Shown: piece by piece, positions 17,897 to 26,628 of the stretch | Numbering within the stretch: the stretch's first letter is position 1 | Layout of the letters: the number at the start of each line of letters is the position of its first letter | Source of the DNA: JAABSQ01 sp964573705 | GTDB taxonomy: Bacteria > Desulfobacterota > Desulfobacteria > Desulfobacterales > Desulfococcaceae | DNA length: 64,000 nt | Assembly (NCBI GenBank): GCA_964573705.1 | Contig: CAZNLT010000005.1 | Span: 1 to 64,000, forward strand | Direction of reading: 5' to 3' | Program-made: the position numbers and the translations under genes | Notes under the pieces: generated by a model | What the model was told of the DNA's origin: nothing | Seen by the model: only the letters and a program-made list of their open reading frames with translations | Database searches by the model: none

Positions 17897-19042
17897 CTAG
17901 TGAATACTGTTTCGTTGGGGAATGCGGATACAAAAGGTGGTCCCTTCTCCTTTTACGGATTCCACCTCAATAGATCCGGAATGGGCATCGATGATCTTTT
18001 TGGTCACCATCAACCCGAGACCGGTGCCGTCATATCCTTTGGTGGTGAAAAAATTTCGGAATACCTTTTGAAGGGTCTCCTCATCCATGCCGCAGCCCGA
18101 ATCCCGGACCTGGTATTCCACGGCCCACTTTTCCGGCCGCCGGGTGACCAGGGCGATTTCCGTCTTTTTGTGGGTACACCGGATATCGGTGCAGGCATAG
18201 AGCGCGTTGGTGACCAGGTTCAGCAGGGCCCGGTGGATGCTCTCCGGGTCGAGCCAGACATGGGGCAGGTCCTTGTCCAGATCGAGGACGAAGCGGACCC
18301 CGTATTCCTGGGCCTGGGGAAGCATCAGATCATAGATCTCACGGGCCGGTCCGTTGGGATCGCAGTGGCGGTAATCGGGGGAAGTCTCTTTGGCGAAATT
18401 GAGCAGTTCCAGGGCCACGTTGTTGATCTTGTTGACGTTTCCCTTCACCATTCTCCAACCCTTTTGAACATAGGCATCATCGTCCAGTTCGATGCCTTTG
18501 TCCAGGACGAACATACCGCCGGCCAGACCGCCGCTGATGTTCTTGATGGCATGGGCCAGCCCCGCAGCGGTCTGGCCCACCGCGGCCATCCGCTCCGCCT
18601 CCACCAGGCGGCGGGTTTTCTCCTCCACCAGCCGCTCCAGGTTTTCGGTGTACATGCGAAGCTGCTGTTTCATGGTGATCCGCTCTTCCGCTCGCTTCAG
18701 AGCGATTTCCAGGATATCGTCGTTGATGGGTTTGGTGACGAAATCGGTGGCCTCATACTTGAGGCTCTTGATGGCCAGATCCAGATCCCCGTGGCCGGTA
18801 ATCATGATCACTTCGGTATCCGGGGCTTCCGATTTGAGGGTCCGAAGCAGGTCGATGCCGTCCAGCCCCGGCATCTTGATGTCGGTCAGCACAATGGGAG
18901 GGGTGAACTCTCTGAACAATTGAAGGGCCTGTTCACCGTCTTCCGCGGTCAGCACCTCATATCCGATATCGGTGAGGACAATACCCAGAATATCGCGAAT
19001 GTCTTCCTCGTCGTCCACCAGCAAAATCCGCCTATCGTCCAT
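17897..19042 (-). CDS. Receiver-histidine kinase (N-terminal REC domain)
   Basis: Residues 1-120 are a receiver (LLVDDEED, phospho-acceptor in LTDIKMPG, Lys in VTKPIN). A coiled linker follows, then an H-box (GLAHAIKNISGGLAGGM) and an ATPase domain with DSGCGM and GTGLGLMV boxes. There is no membrane segment, so it is cytoplasmic. An upstream GTG at 19051 is possible, but the ATG at 19042 puts the start directly before the receiver. It overlaps the end of the preceding kinase gene. A protein with receiver input and kinase output probably takes phosphate from one of the neighbouring kinases, or receives allosteric input from them. Confidence 0.88.
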   Translation of the reverse strand: MDDRRILLVDDEEDIRDILGIVLTDIGYEVLTAEDGEQALQLFREFTPPIVLTDIKMPGLDGIDLLRTLKSEAPDTEVIMITGHGDLDLAIKSLKYEATDFVTKPINDDILEIALKRAEERITMKQQLRMYTENLERLVEEKTRRLVEAERMAAVGQTAAGLAHAIKNISGGLAGGMFVLDKGIELDDDAYVQKGWRMVKGNVNKINNVALELLNFAKETSPDYRHCDPNGPAREIYDLMLPQAQEYGVRFVLDLDKDLPHVWLDPESIHRALLNLVTNALYACTDIRCTHKKTEIALVTRRPEKWAVEYQVRDSGCGMDEETLQKVFRNFFTTKGYDGTGLGLMVTKKIIDAHSGSIEVESVKGEGTTFCIRIPQRNSIH

Positions 19043-20579
19043 TGGATACACCCTTTTTTTCGCTCGGTCGGGGAATGGGGAACTCCAGCTGGAAACAGGC
19101 CCCGCCCTTCGGATGGGATGTCACCTCAATCTGTCCGCGAAAATCCTTGATGATCCCGTAGCTGATGGAAAGCCCCAAGCCGGTCCCTTTTCCCACCTCT
19201 TTGGTGGTAAAAAAGGGTTCAAAGATCTTTTCCCGCACCCCTTTCGCAATACCGGTGCCGGTGTCGCAAACCTCCACAAACACGTGGCCGTTTCGGGTAT
19301 CGGTGGTAATAAAAATCCGCTTGTCATGGGCCGCAGCATCCTCCTCTTCCCACCTCTTTTCGATGGCGTCCCGGGCATTGACCAGCAGGTTAATAAACAC
19401 CTGTTCCAGCCGCCCCGCATCCCCCATGATGGGAGGCAGGTTCTCATCCAGATTCCAGATCACCTCGATTTTCCTCAGCTTCAGCTGCTGGCTGAAAATA
19501 TCATAGGCCCGTTCCAGCACCTCATTCACGCCGATCTCTTCCAGGGTCAAATCAGATTTTCGTGCAAAATCACGCATATGGTTGATAATCTTGTTGGCCC
19601 GTTCGACATTGTTGTTGATCTTCTCGGCCATATTGGTCAGAATTTCGGGAGGGATCAGCTCATTCTGCTGAATCTTCTTGGTGAGAAAACCGCTGGCCAT
19701 TTTAATCACCGTCAGGGGTTGATTCAGTTCGTGGGCCACCCCGGTGGCCATTTCACCCAAGGTGGCCAGTTTACTGGCCTGGGAGAGCTGCTGTTCCGCC
19801 TCCAGCCGCTTGGTGATATCGCTGACGGTCACCAGCAGCACCTGCTGGCCCCAATACTCGGAGGGGGAAACCCGGATATTGACATACAAGGTTTTCCCGG
19901 ACCGTCCGATCTGTTTGACTTGATTGATCGGTTCAGCATTTTTCAGTTTGAATTCAAAATGTTTCCGCTCTTCAGCCGTAAAGAAATCGAGAAATGACTT
20001 TCCCAGCACCGCGTCTTTGGTGCAGCCGTAGACCGATTCGATGCTTTTGTTTGCGTCCAGCACCTCATAAGTCTCCGGATCGAGAACCAAGACCGGATTC
20101 GGAATATTATCGAAGATGGCATAATACTTTTTTTCGGAACGTTCCAGCTCATCTTCCAGTACCTTTCGGTCGGTGACATCCAGGCACATCTCAATGGCGG
20201 CGACGATTTCTCCCTGGGCGTTGGTCACCGGAGCGGTTTTGACGATCCAGTGCTTTCGGGTACCGTTCTGGTTTTCCCGGGTCTCTTCGCTGGTATGGGT
20301 TTTGCCGTCCTGAAAGGTCCGCTCCACCGGGCAGACCTCGCACTTCCGGCTCCGCCCCTTATACACCTGAAAGCAGTAGTCGCCGACAGTGGGGTTGAAC
20401 ATATCCGCAAATTCGCGGTTATACCCGACGATGCGAAAATCCTTGTCCTGAACCGTGATGGTGCAGGGGACGCTTTCGAAAAGGGTCTGGTATTCCTGCC
20501 GCTGTCGCCGCAATTTCACGATCAGCAGGATGATGACGGAAGCGACGATCAGGGTGATAATGGTGAGTGCCAATGCCAT
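19032..20579 (-). CDS. Membrane-anchored PAS-PAS sensor histidine kinase with Cys-rich PAS
   Basis: The 515-residue protein has one N-terminal membrane segment (residues 3-21), a first PAS domain (about 30-145) and a second (about 150-265). The H-box is GVAHELNQPLTVIKMASGFL and the ATPase domain has DTGTGI and GKGTGLGLS. The first PAS carries Cys69, Cys80 and Cys83 in the spacing C-x10-C-x2-C-P, which looks able to bind a metal or Fe-S cluster or respond to redox state. The same motif is found in the next kinase. The gene belongs to the kinase group just downstream of the hmc operon. Confidence 0.88.
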   Translation of the reverse strand: MALALTIITLIVASVIILLIVKLRRQRQEYQTLFESVPCTITVQDKDFRIVGYNREFADMFNPTVGDYCFQVYKGRSRKCEVCPVERTFQDGKTHTSEETRENQNGTRKHWIVKTAPVTNAQGEIVAAIEMCLDVTDRKVLEDELERSEKKYYAIFDNIPNPVLVLDPETYEVLDANKSIESVYGCTKDAVLGKSFLDFFTAEERKHFEFKLKNAEPINQVKQIGRSGKTLYVNIRVSPSEYWGQQVLLVTVSDITKRLEAEQQLSQASKLATLGEMATGVAHELNQPLTVIKMASGFLTKKIQQNELIPPEILTNMAEKINNNVERANKIINHMRDFARKSDLTLEEIGVNEVLERAYDIFSQQLKLRKIEVIWNLDENLPPIMGDAGRLEQVFINLLVNARDAIEKRWEEEDAAAHDKRIFITTDTRNGHVFVEVCDTGTGIAKGVREKIFEPFFTTKEVGKGTGLGLSISYGIIKDFRGQIEVTSHPKGGACFQLEFPIPRPSEKKGVSNGR

Positions 20580-20672
20580 GTCTTCAGAAACCGGTTTATC
20601 GGGTATCGGGTTTATCCGTTCTCTTGCGCGGCGGGTCGCCGTTCTTCACTCTCCCTTACCCAAGCGCGGGGA

Positions 20673-22169
20673 TCAACCGGCGGCGGGTCCTTCCTCGGTC
20701 TCGGGACGCCGCTTCGGAATACGGATTCGAAAACGGGTCCCCCGGCCCGGTTCGGAATCCACGGTAATATCGCCGCCGTGCTGGCGAATCATCTGATGGG
20801 CGATGAACAGCCCCAGGCCGGTCCCCTTGCTGCCCTTGGATGAAAAAAAGAGGGTGAACATCTTTTCGCGGGTTTCCAGATCCATTCCCACACCATTGTC
20901 CCGAATATCGAACACCACCGCATCCCCTTCCGATCGGACCGTAAATTCGACCCGGTGATGCTCCTTGGACGGGTCATCGATACAGGCTTCCACCGCATTT
21001 TCGAGGATATTGACCAGAGCGGAATGGGCCACCCCCGGATCGATCTCGATTTCACCGGATGCATCCTCGAAATTTCGAATGAATTCGATGCCGTACTCCC
21101 GGGCCTTGGGTTCCACCACGCCCGCAAGTTCCTCGGCAAAGACGGTCGTCTCTACGGTTTCCCACTCCAGTTCACGGTCTTTGGCATAGTAGAGAATATT
21201 GAGCACCTGTTTTCGAATTCGGCCCACCATGGTTTTGACGATATCCCATCCCTCTTCCAGGCGATCCTTGTCATCTTTGGAAAAGCCGGTCTTGAGCAGG
21301 TACATGCCGGAATCCAGTCCGGTCAGCAGCCCCTTGATACCATGAGAGACCGAACCGATCAACAACCCCAGAGAGGTCAGCCGGTCCTGAAGTTCGCGTA
21401 TTTCGGTGATATCGGTGGAGACCTCCATCACGTGGGTGATCTTTCCCTCGGCATCCCGAATCGGGGCCGTGGTGATCAATACATTGAATTGGCGGCCGTC
21501 CCGCGCGGTCACCACCGCCTCCACCTGATGGCTGGCGCCGTCTTCAAAGGTCCGGGTCACCGGGCACTCGGGACAGGGCTCCTCCCGGTGTTTATAGGCC
21601 CGGTAGCAGGACAGACCGTCGGACTCGCCGAAAAATTCTTTGAAGCGCCGGTTGCTCTCGGTGATCTTGAGGTCCCGGTCCTGGACCGAGATGAAGTTGG
21701 GGGAGGCTTCAAACAGCCGGTGGTATTTGTGCCGGGTGGCCCGAAGCTCTTCTTGAACCAGTCGGTGGAGATGCTCATGGTACTCGCGAATCTCCTTCCG
21801 CATAGCCACTTTTTCATAGGCTCGATTGAGGGAGACCTCCAGAGCATCCTGATTGACCGGTTTGGTGATGAAATCGGAAGCCTCGTATTTGAGGCTTTTT
21901 ATGGCCAGTTCCAGATCTCCGTGGCCGGTCACCATAATCACCTCGGCGTCGGGATCTTCTTCCTTGATCGCCCGCAGCAGATCGATTCCGTCCATGCCCG
22001 GCATTTTAATGTCGGTGACGACCACCGGAAACCCTTCTTTTTTGAATGTATCAAAGGCCGCCAGCCCGTCTTCGGCGGTGGTGACCTCATACCCGAGATC
22101 GGCAATGTAGATTTCAAGAATTTCCCGGATATCGGGTTCGTCATCGACAACTAGTATTTTCTTTTCCAT
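20673..22169 (-). CDS. Receiver-PAS-histidine kinase with Cys-rich PAS
   Basis: A 498-residue cytoplasmic kinase. The receiver (Asp53 in VTDIKMPGMDG, Lys103 in FITKPVN) is very like that of the 17897 kinase, so the two look like paralogues. A PAS domain (about 145-255) holds Cys188, Cys199 and Cys202 with the C-x10-C-x2-C-P spacing seen in the neighbouring membrane kinase. The H-box is GSVSHGIKGLLTGLDSGMY (His276), followed by ATPase motifs DNGVGM and GTGLGLF. The signalling logic is probably a phosphorelay among the adjacent kinases and receivers, with redox input. Confidence 0.88.
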   Translation of the reverse strand: MEKKILVVDDEPDIREILEIYIADLGYEVTTAEDGLAAFDTFKKEGFPVVVTDIKMPGMDGIDLLRAIKEEDPDAEVIMVTGHGDLELAIKSLKYEASDFITKPVNQDALEVSLNRAYEKVAMRKEIREYHEHLHRLVQEELRATRHKYHRLFEASPNFISVQDRDLKITESNRRFKEFFGESDGLSCYRAYKHREEPCPECPVTRTFEDGASHQVEAVVTARDGRQFNVLITTAPIRDAEGKITHVMEVSTDITEIRELQDRLTSLGLLIGSVSHGIKGLLTGLDSGMYLLKTGFSKDDKDRLEEGWDIVKTMVGRIRKQVLNILYYAKDRELEWETVETTVFAEELAGVVEPKAREYGIEFIRNFEDASGEIEIDPGVAHSALVNILENAVEACIDDPSKEHHRVEFTVRSEGDAVVFDIRDNGVGMDLETREKMFTLFFSSKGSKGTGLGLFIAHQMIRQHGGDITVDSEPGRGTRFRIRIPKRRPETEEGPAAG

Positions 22170-22297
22170 ATCCAGTCGGCTTGAAAAAATCAGGGGTTGT
22201 CATTCGTGTCCGGTGGGCCGGACTCGGGGGCTGGAGCGGCGAAGGAGTTTCCGGGAGATAGGAAACCGAACTGAGTCAGGAAAAAGCTCGACGTGGT

Positions 22298-22711
22298 CTA
22301 CTCCTCTTCGGCGTTTTTGCCCATAACCGACCCCGCCACTTTCAACAGGTCTTCGGCCTGGGGCGGTTTTTCAATATAGGCTTCCGGTTCGGGAATGGCC
22401 TCGTCCGGTGTAATGTTCATCATCTTCAGATAATGATAGAAGGTCTTCTTTCCCACCCCGGACAGCATAATTATGGGGATGTCCTTCAGATCTTCCTCCC
22501 CTTTCAACTGGCGGTACATCTGGACCCCGCCTTCCCCCGGCATCATCAGGTCCAATATGATCAGGTCCGGCCCGGTCTCCTGGGCCTTGCGCATTCCCTC
22601 TTTTCCGTCTCTGGCGGAAAGCACCTCGTAACCGCTGGTCTCGAAGACCGTAGAGATAAAAATCCGCATATCCAGCTCATCGTCTACGATCAATACCTTT
22701 TGTTTACCCAT
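22298..22711 (-). CDS. Stand-alone response regulator receiver
   Basis: A single receiver domain of 137 residues with the acidic pair in LIVDDELDM, phospho-acceptor Asp in ILDLMMPGEGG and Lys in YIEKPP. A longer insertion lies before the last Lys (YHYLKMMNITPDEAIPEPEA). A GGAG site fits the ATG at 22711, so the possible upstream extension to 22753 is not used. There is no output domain. It sits between the USP gene and the kinase group and is a likely phosphate shuttle for them. Confidence 0.85.
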   Translation of the reverse strand: MGKQKVLIVDDELDMRIFISTVFETSGYEVLSARDGKEGMRKAQETGPDLIILDLMMPGEGGVQMYRQLKGEEDLKDIPIIMLSGVGKKTFYHYLKMMNITPDEAIPEPEAYIEKPPQAEDLLKVAGSVMGKNAEEE

Positions 22712-22850
22712 CGGGTGTCTCCAAACCGCCGCCTCCATCCCCATCCATGTCATACCGAATCGGCCGAGTGCCGAACCGACTCGGTATTGTCTTCCATCGG
22801 ACCGGCGGTTTCCACCTCCGGCCGTCCTCTTTCCCCGGTATCGAAGGAAT

Positions 22851-23774
22851 TCAGGGCTCGGAGACCTTGTGCGGCCGATTGACGCTGGCCACCGGACAGG
22901 AGGCCCGCAAGACCACCTGCTCCACGGTGCTGCCGAGCATGGCTTTCTCGGGGTCCACTTCCCGGGTATGGTGGGCCATGACGATCAGGTCCCCGTTCTT
23001 TTCTCTGGCGTATTTGAGGACCTCCACATAGGGGATGCCTTCCCAGACCTCGACTTCGTAATTGTCGAAATCTACCATTTTAGAGATATACTTGGCTTCC
23101 AGCTTCTTTTTGGCCTCGGCGATTCGATCCTCCACCTCACTCTGCTCCAGAACGGTGCCGGACTGGACGGAGCTTAAATCGAGGGCGTGAAAGAGGTAGA
23201 GCTTGGACCCGATCTCCTTGCAGAGTTTATAGGCGAACAGGAAGGCGGAGTCCGAGGCCTTGCTGAAGTCGGTGCCGAAAATGATGTTGGAAAAATACCA
23301 GAGGCAGGTGGTGCAGGGTCGACTGACGATCAAAACCGGGCATCGGGCCCCTTTGGAAACTTTCTGCATGGTGCTCCCCACGATGCTGCGATAGCGGGTG
23401 GCGCCCGGTTCTTCCTGCCGGGAATGGGCCCCCATGATGATCAGGTCCACATCCTGTTTTCGGGCCATTCTGAGGATTTCGGTATGGGGAACGCCGGCCA
23501 GGGTTTCCACCTTTGCGGTGGCACCGTCGGCCAGCTGCTTGGCGTAATAGGTCTTCATCTCCTCTTCGACCCATTCCACATAATCGCTGTCGACATGGCT
23601 CTCTTCGCCGGTTTTGGAGTCGGTCACGGTGGTGCTGAATCCGCGGGAAGGCGTACCGAAGACATGCAGCAGAATAATTTCGGCCTGGTACTTCTTGGCC
23701 AGATCGAAGGCCACATGGGCTGCGTTGTCGCAGGCGGGGGTCGCCGTTGTTGCAAACAATATTTTTTTAAACAT
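22851..23774 (-). CDS. Tandem universal stress protein (two UspA domains)
   Basis: Two UspA folds lie in 307 residues. The first (MFKKILFATTATPACDN to about residue 150) has the nucleotide-binding pattern GAHSRQEEPG...IVGST. The second (about 160-300) has MAHHTREVDPEKAMLGST. Such proteins bind ATP or AMP and are induced under energy or redox stress. A strong GAGGAGG ribosome-binding site precedes the ATG. The gene starts 3 bases after the stop of the 178-residue gene, so it is part of the hmc transcription unit or coupled to it. Confidence 0.88.
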   Translation of the reverse strand: MFKKILFATTATPACDNAAHVAFDLAKKYQAEIILLHVFGTPSRGFSTTVTDSKTGEESHVDSDYVEWVEEEMKTYYAKQLADGATAKVETLAGVPHTEILRMARKQDVDLIIMGAHSRQEEPGATRYRSIVGSTMQKVSKGARCPVLIVSRPCTTCLWYFSNIIFGTDFSKASDSAFLFAYKLCKEIGSKLYLFHALDLSSVQSGTVLEQSEVEDRIAEAKKKLEAKYISKMVDFDNYEVEVWEGIPYVEVLKYAREKNGDLIVMAHHTREVDPEKAMLGSTVEQVVLRASCPVASVNRPHKVSEP

Positions 23775-23777
23775 GGT

Positions 23778-24314
23778 TTACCTCCTCAATTCACACGCCG
23801 TAAGCGTCCCTTGAAAGCCGAGTTCCCACATAATGCCGTCGATAAACTCGAACAGGTTAAACACGGTGTCGAACTCCAATACATCCACCTTGTCGCCAAA
23901 CACGATATGCTTGAGCTTTCCGAGCTTCAAGGGCATGTCCAGCATATTTTCCAGGGGAACGGACCGAATCTCCACCGCTTCGTTTCCCGCTGCACCAAAG
24001 AGGGAATGATAAATTTCCAGTCGGGGTTTTCCCGGAAAACCGATCATCTCGACCGTTTTCCCGAATTCCAATCGATCAAAGCCGTCATAGATGCACTGAT
24101 CTTTCGGACTGGCCTTGTACTGTTCCATATAGGACGAAAAAAAGGCGTTCAGCTTCTGAAGCCGGGGATGTTTTTCAAATATTCGAAAAAAGCTTCGCAG
24201 CGTAAACCCGTCCTCCAGAAGGGTTTCAAAGCCGAGGTACATGAGGGGTTCGGTCTCGATGACCCTCCCCTCGTGCATCATCACACCCTCGCAGGTCACC
24301 GTCACCCGATTCAT
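23778..24314 (-). CDS. Unknown protein linked to the hmc operon (178 aa)
   Basis: It is a soluble 178-residue protein with no Cys motifs for metals, haem or Fe-S. It begins MNRVTVTCEGVMMHEGRVIE and has a repeat-free, mixed alpha/beta composition. It lies 9 bases after hmcF and 3 bases before the USP gene, so it is almost certainly co-transcribed with the complex. The family is not recognised. A role in assembly or regulation of the complex is possible, but rests only on position. Confidence 0.7.
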   Translation of the reverse strand: MNRVTVTCEGVMMHEGRVIETEPLMYLGFETLLEDGFTLRSFFRIFEKHPRLQKLNAFFSSYMEQYKASPKDQCIYDGFDRLEFGKTVEMIGFPGKPRLEIYHSLFGAAGNEAVEIRSVPLENMLDMPLKLGKLKHIVFGDKVDVLEFDTVFNLFEFIDGIMWELGFQGTLTACELRR

Positions 24315-24323
24315 CGGCTCCGC

Positions 24324-25721
24324 CTATGCCTCTTCTTCCTGGGGTTTCAGGTGCTCGGGGACCTCCACCATTTCGACCAGAAGCGGTTTCAGAAAAGACC
24401 AGCGGATCCCGACCTCGAACACCTCTTCCAGGTCCCGAATGGCATCCCAGCAGTTGTGGCAGGGAGCGATGACCAGCTTGGCGCCGGTCTGGAGAATCTG
24501 GTCCCGCTTCACCTTCAGCCCGGTGTTTCGCTGTTTTCGATATCGTCCGATGCCGTTGAACCCGCCGCCCCCGCCGCAACAGAAATTGTGGTCTTTGTTG
24601 GGGCTCATTTCGCGGAAGTCTTCCGCAATATAGCTCATGATCTCCCGGGTATATTCGGCGAGCCCGGCATTTCGAATGTAGTTGCAAGAGTCCTGAAGGG
24701 TCACCGGTTCTTTTATTTTTTTAGCCGGGTCGATCTTGAGTTTCCCGTTCCGCAGGACTTCGGCCACCCATTCCACGTAATGGAGGCTTTCCACCGGAGG
24801 TTGTCCGGTCTTGAGGCCGCACCAGTAAGGTCCTTCGATCACCGTGGCCCGGTAGGCGTGGCCGCATTCGGTTACCACCATCCGCTTGGGTTTGAGGCGC
24901 TCCATGGCATCGTAGACACTCTGCACCTGTATTTTGCATGCCTCCCAGTCACCGGCGAACATGGCCAGGCTGGTTTCTTCCCATCCCTCTTCCGGAACGG
25001 TCCAGTCTTCACCGGCCAGGTGAAACAGGATGGCCGCTTCGGCCAAATCTTCAGGGTAATGTTTCGGCTCCCGGGCGTTCACGGTGTACATGATATCCGC
25101 GCCCACCTTTTCGATGGGGATCTTCAGGCCCGGCCAGTCTTCTTCATATTCCTCGGCCATCCATTCGCAGGTCTCCACCCAATCCTCGGTGGTCACATCC
25201 ATCTGGGCCCGGAAGACCCGGTGCATGCCCGACCCGATCTTCATCTCCCAGGGAACGAATCCCTGCTGAAAACAGAGCCCGCGCAGGTAGCTGAACATGA
25301 CCCCCATGTCGATGCCGAAGGGACAGTACATGCCGCAGCGGTTGCAGCAGGTGCATTTGGACCAGGCGGTATCCATGCACATCTGCATAAAGGCATTGTC
25401 CACCTTGCCCTTTCGCTTATACATCCGCCCCAACGTGGATTGAATCTTGTAAGACGGCACCTGTTCAGGGTCTTTGTTGTTGGCCAGGTAGAGAAAACAG
25501 GAGTCGGAGCACATTCCGCAATGCGCGCAGATCTCCAGCCATGCCTTGATTCTCGATTTCTCCTTGAGCGTCTTCTGAAGGGTGGCCCAGAGAAGATCGG
25601 TATCCACATCCAGGTCCTGCATCTCCTTATAGTATTGGGCGCCCCCTTTATCATTCAACAGCGCCTGAAGCTGTTCAAGGGTATCGACCTTTTCCCGATT
25701 ACAAAATTTACCTTGTGCCAT
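24324..25721 (-). CDS. hmcF: HmcF: HdrD-like iron-sulfur subunit with CCG domains
   Basis: A 465-residue cytoplasmic protein. The first half carries two ferredoxin-type motifs (CGMCSDSC and CTCCNRCGMYCPFG). The second half has CCG-type Cys clusters (HNFCCGGGGGFNG and KLVIAPCHNC), as in the catalytic subunit of heterodisulfide reductase. In the Hmc complex this subunit faces the cytoplasm and passes electrons to or from a soluble partner, perhaps a DsrC-type or thiol/disulfide couple. It is the last of six hmc genes in the same order as in Desulfovibrio. Confidence 0.88.
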   Translation of the reverse strand: MAQGKFCNREKVDTLEQLQALLNDKGGAQYYKEMQDLDVDTDLLWATLQKTLKEKSRIKAWLEICAHCGMCSDSCFLYLANNKDPEQVPSYKIQSTLGRMYKRKGKVDNAFMQMCMDTAWSKCTCCNRCGMYCPFGIDMGVMFSYLRGLCFQQGFVPWEMKIGSGMHRVFRAQMDVTTEDWVETCEWMAEEYEEDWPGLKIPIEKVGADIMYTVNAREPKHYPEDLAEAAILFHLAGEDWTVPEEGWEETSLAMFAGDWEACKIQVQSVYDAMERLKPKRMVVTECGHAYRATVIEGPYWCGLKTGQPPVESLHYVEWVAEVLRNGKLKIDPAKKIKEPVTLQDSCNYIRNAGLAEYTREIMSYIAEDFREMSPNKDHNFCCGGGGGFNGIGRYRKQRNTGLKVKRDQILQTGAKLVIAPCHNCWDAIRDLEEVFEVGIRWSFLKPLLVEMVEVPEHLKPQEEEA

Positions 25722-25765
25722 GTGCTATATCCTTGACTTTCGTTGATTTAAAAATGAGTGCCGGC

Positions 25766-26446
25766 TTACCAGGCCATTCCGCGCTTGCGTTTCATTCCCC
25801 CTCGTTTGATTCCGTAATCCATGCCGAGTTGGGCCCTGGAAAGGAAGAACAGAATAAAATGAGACAGTTTGGTAAAAGGAATGGCGATCAGCATGATTTC
25901 ACCGGCCAAAATATGCGTAATCAGCCAGAACTGGTAATTGCCGATCTGGTGCGCAGCCAGAAAGCCGGTGAGAAACGGGGCCACTGCGATGCCCAGTAGC
26001 GTGTAATCATACCAGGTAGTTAAGATTCTCACCTCGGGAAGGGCGTACCGCCGCAGCAGAATAAAAAACGCTGCCGTCATCATGCCGATGGTCAATACAT
26101 CGGCCGTGGGTTGTGAAATGGACCAGAGGCTGAACCCGAATCGTTCCTTCAGAAGAATGTTGTGCCCCTCCAAAAAAATGGGGGTAGTCAGAAGACCGAT
26201 GTGGAATACGAACACCATCACCGTAAAAAAGGGATAAAACCGCCAACTTCGGGTCCCATAGGGGATCAGCCAGGAGATGATAGAATTGACGGCGCCTTTG
26301 AGCCCGTGAATCCTGTGAGGCTTGTAGGCGACCCGGTCCATTTGCCAGTCGAGGCCTCTGATGTAAAGGACGGCGCGAACGATAACACCGATAAAAAAGA
26401 TTCCGAATGCAAGCCAGGCCAGAGGGCCGGTAACAAGTTCATACAT
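25766..26446 (-). CDS. hmcE: HmcE: membrane cytochrome b-like subunit
   Basis: It is a 226-residue integral membrane protein with about five hydrophobic segments, starting MYELVTGPLAWLAFGIFFIG, and His residues suited to haem b (SHFILFF, HQIGNYQFWLITHILAG). It resembles NarI-type cytochromes and TmcC encoded about 9 kb away. It starts 2 bases after the hmcD stop and is followed by hmcF, giving the cytochrome b plus HdrD-like pair known from Hmc. Confidence 0.87.
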   Translation of the reverse strand: MYELVTGPLAWLAFGIFFIGVIVRAVLYIRGLDWQMDRVAYKPHRIHGLKGAVNSIISWLIPYGTRSWRFYPFFTVMVFVFHIGLLTTPIFLEGHNILLKERFGFSLWSISQPTADVLTIGMMTAAFFILLRRYALPEVRILTTWYDYTLLGIAVAPFLTGFLAAHQIGNYQFWLITHILAGEIMLIAIPFTKLSHFILFFLSRAQLGMDYGIKRGGMKRKRGMAW

Positions 26447-26448
26447 GA

Positions 26449-26610
26449 TTATTCCTCCCCCTCATCCATGCCCAAATCTTTTTTTCGGTCGCTGCCGTTC
26501 AGGAATCTCCAGAAAGCAACGATGCCGAGCAGGGCCGCCACAATGATAATATAGGTCACGCTTTCGGTAAACAGCATAAATTCGTGAAGCGTATGAAAAC
26601 TGCTCTCCAT
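26449..26610 (-). CDS. hmcD: HmcD: small single-helix membrane subunit
   Basis: A 53-residue frame starts at the ATG at 26610 and ends with TAA at 26449-26451. It has one membrane helix (VTYIIIVAALLGIVAFWRFL) and an acidic tail ending DEGEE. HmcD of the Desulfovibrio complex is likewise a very small membrane protein between HmcC and HmcE, so position, size and topology all fit. The gene lies 18 bases after hmcC and 2 bases before hmcE. Confidence 0.8.
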   Translation of the reverse strand: MESSFHTLHEFMLFTESVTYIIIVAALLGIVAFWRFLNGSDRKKDLGMDEGEE

Positions 26611-26628
26611 GATGCCTTTCCTCCAGTT

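Noticed and set aside
17867..19150. 427-codon plus-strand frame opposite the receiver-kinase
   Set aside because: Shadow of the kinase; no ribosome-binding site and no domain.
23187..25736. 849-codon open frame on the plus strand opposite hmcF and the USP gene
   Set aside because: It is antisense to genes with clear Fe-S and UspA motifs. Its translation is rich in His, Gly and Pro with no domain, as expected for the mirror frame of a high-GC gene.
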